Shown piece by piece: positions 11,621-13,232 of a DNA stretch of 13,232 nucleotides. Position 1 is the stretch's first letter. Each line of letters opens with the position of its first letter. This stretch comes from an uncultured Lachnospiraceae bacterium (GTDB lineage: Bacteria; Bacillota; Clostridia; Lachnospirales; Lachnospiraceae): NCBI GenBank assembly GCA_947175845.1, contig CAMWOK010000055.1, positions 1-13,232 of the forward strand, given 5' to 3'. The notes under the pieces were generated by a model. It was not told where the DNA came from, ran no database searches, and worked only from the letters and a program-made list of their open reading frames with translations. The position numbers were made by a program, and so were the translations under genes.

Positions 11621-13232
11621 TTATTTTGTCAGGAGCATCATAATCTGGTTGCTTCTGCTGATAAACTTCGTCATGGCCTCCGGCTGCAGCGGCGCCTGCT
11701 GAATCAGTGCCAGATCGTAGAGCTGCTCACAGATCAGCTGCACATTCTCGCCCTCCTGGTTGTCAAGCACATATGCCACAAGCTGATTGTTTGCATTGAG
11801 AATCAGCGTCTCGCCCTCTCTGCCCATCATGCCCATATCCATTCCCGGCATCGCGTACATCTTCATCATATCCTGCATTCTGCGCGACTCCTCGGAAACC
11901 GTGATCATGGAAGCGATATCCTCGTTTTTGAGTTTCTCCACCTTGACCGTTATATGCTCATTGTTTACCGCTTTCTTAAAGATCTCCGTGATCTCCTCGC
12001 TCTTCTTTGTGAGCGATTCCTCTTCCTCCTTGGAATGCTCCGCCTTGAAGGTGTCTGTCAGATCCGCGTCGATGCGCGCAAAACGGATGCCCTCATTCTT
12101 GGACTCGAGCTGTGACACAAACGGCTGGTCAATTTTATCCGGCAGCACGACAGCATCCATGCCTGCCTTCTTAAACATATTTACATACTGGCTCTGCTGC
12201 ACAAGGTCCGTCACATAGTAGATAATCTTTTCTTTGGTTTTTGCGTCCTCCGTCGGGATATCCACTGTGTCGCCATCCTCGTCAACCACTTCTGCCTCGA
12301 TCTTTTCGCCCGTCTCTGCATCTGTGGCGGAAGCTGTATTGTCTGCGTCTTCCTCCTTGTTCTCCACCTCGTCGGGATCGGTCTTCTTGACCTCAAGGCA
12401 CTCCGGCAGCGTCAGGTACTTGCCGTCAAGATTTTTAAAGAGGATATAGTCTGTCATCTTTTCGCAGAACTTGTCATCTTTCAGACAGCCAAACTTGATG
12501 AACGGGCTGATGTCATCCCAGTACTTCTCATAGTTTTCCTTGTCTGTCTTGCACATGCCAGAGAGTTTGTCCGCAACTTTCTTGGTGATGTACTCGCTGA
12601 TTTTCGTCACAAAGCCGTCATTTTGCAGTGCGCTGCGCGACACATTCAGCGGCAGATCCGGACAATCGATGACACCCTTGAGCAGCAGTAAGAACTCCGG
12701 AATTACCTCCTTGATGTTGTCCGCGATAAACACCTGGTTGTTGTACAGCTTGATCGTCCCCTCAATCGACTCATACTCCATATTGATCTTGGGGAAGTAG
12801 AGAATGCCCTTCATGTTGAACGGATAATCCATGTTCAAATGAATCCAGAAGAGCGGCTCCTTATAGTCAGAAAAAACCTTGCGGTAGAAGTCAATGTACT
12901 CCTCCCTGGTGCACTCGTTCGGATGTTTTGTCCACAGGGGATGTGTCTCATTCAGGGGCACAGGGCGCTTGCGGATCTTTAACTTCGGCACCTTCTCCTT
13001 GGTGGGTTCTGCGCCGTCCTCACCCGGAATTTCCTTCTCCTCCTCAAAGGACTCAATGACCACGTCATCCTCCCGCTTGTCCTCGGGATCGATGGTCTCC
13101 GTCTCCTCCGGCGCGTTCGCCTTCTCGAGATAAATCTCATAGGGCATGAACGAGCAGTACTTCCTGATCACTTCCCGCGCCTTGTACTCGTTGCAGAACT
13201 CCAGGCAGTCCTCGTTGAGAAACAGCGTGATC
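11621..13232 (-). CDS. htpG: Hsp90-family chaperone HtpG (5' end outside window)
   Basis: ATP-dependent cytoplasmic chaperone that acts as a dimer. The visible 536 residues begin at the end of the N-terminal ATPase domain (ITLFLNED, then KYCSFMPYEIYL), so the ATP-binding motifs are off the right edge. The middle domain follows: PLW (about 98-100), EPLFWIHLNMDYPF (125-138), GILYFPKIN, and LPLNVSR (193-199), whose arginine matches the conserved ATP-sensing arginine of the family, then QQSQYVNMFKKAGMDAVVL. The C-terminal dimerisation domain ends at LLTK. Two acidic insertions are present, one between the N and middle domains (about 41-88) and one inside the middle domain (about 281-335), making it longer than the 624-residue E. 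coli protein. It converges with the 180-residue protein gene and shares its terminator. The frame is open to the edge. Confidence 0.97.
   Translation of the reverse strand, partial: ITLFLNEDCLEFCNEYKAREVIRKYCSFMPYEIYLEKANAPEETETIDPEDKREDDVVIESFEEEKEIPGEDGAEPTKEKVPKLKIRKRPVPLNETHPLWTKHPNECTREEYIDFYRKVFSDYKEPLFWIHLNMDYPFNMKGILYFPKINMEYESIEGTIKLYNNQVFIADNIKEVIPEFLLLLKGVIDCPDLPLNVSRSALQNDGFVTKISEYITKKVADKLSGMCKTDKENYEKYWDDISPFIKFGCLKDDKFCEKMTDYILFKNLDGKYLTLPECLEVKKTDPDEVENKEEDADNTASATDAETGEKIEAEVVDEDGDTVDIPTEDAKTKEKIIYYVTDLVQQSQYVNMFKKAGMDAVVLPDKIDQPFVSQLESKNEGIRFARIDADLTDTFKAEHSKEEEESLTKKSEEITEIFKKAVNNEHITVKVEKLKNEDIASMITVSEESRRMQDMMKMYAMPGMDMGMMGREGETLILNANNQLVAYVLDNQEGENVQLICEQLYDLALIQQAPLQPEAMTKFISRSNQIMMLLTK

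Overview
The window looks like chromosomal DNA of an anaerobic Firmicute, most likely a Lachnospiraceae (Clostridia) member. The reasons are the family resemblance of HtpG, the CBS-domain pyrophosphatase, the DUF1653 protein and the membrane-anchored GH3 protein, AGGAGG-type ribosome binding sites, moderately GC-rich genes separated by AT-rich gaps with good sigma-70 type promoters, and a tRNA gene without an encoded CCA. No mobile element, CRISPR array, phage gene or integration site was seen. Genus is not determinable from what I can see.

Layout, left to right. (1) 1-3057, minus strand: a MATE-family transporter followed 46 bp later by a GH13 cyclomaltodextrinase/neopullulanase-type enzyme, whose last residues lie outside the window. 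(2) 3058-3292: a divergent control region with two inverted repeats and a promoter, leading to an AraC-family regulator (3293-4180, plus strand). (3) 4194-5861, minus strand: a nucleotide-regulated CBS/DRTGG family II pyrophosphatase, convergent with the AraC gene. Its leader holds a promoter, a possible antiterminator and an intrinsic terminator upstream of the start codon, so it looks attenuated. (4) 6073-6279, minus strand: a tRNA-Gly(GCC) gene with a near-consensus promoter, a 13-bp palindrome at the promoter/leader and a very strong terminator. (5) 6322-10598, minus strand: a co-directional row of DUF1653 protein, family 2 glycosyltransferase, glyA and a membrane-anchored GH3-like protein; glyA has its own promoter, and no terminator was seen from GH3 into the tRNA gene. 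(6) 10599-11036: an AT-rich divergent intergenic region with two perfect inverted repeats and promoters in both directions. (7) 11037-11579, plus strand: an unrecognised 180-residue protein, ending in a bidirectional terminator shared with the convergent htpG (11621 to the right edge, minus strand, N-terminal ATPase domain outside the window).

Most genes are housekeeping or common accessory functions. The clearest functional link is glyA (glycine supply) upstream of a glycine tRNA. The most interesting items are the attenuator-like leader of the pyrophosphatase, the GH3 protein that has lost nearly all its expected catalytic and sugar-binding motifs, the possible alternative RNA folds in front of the MATE gene, and the unrecognised 180-residue protein behind a palindrome-rich upstream region. 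I did not find a convincing new multi-gene system.
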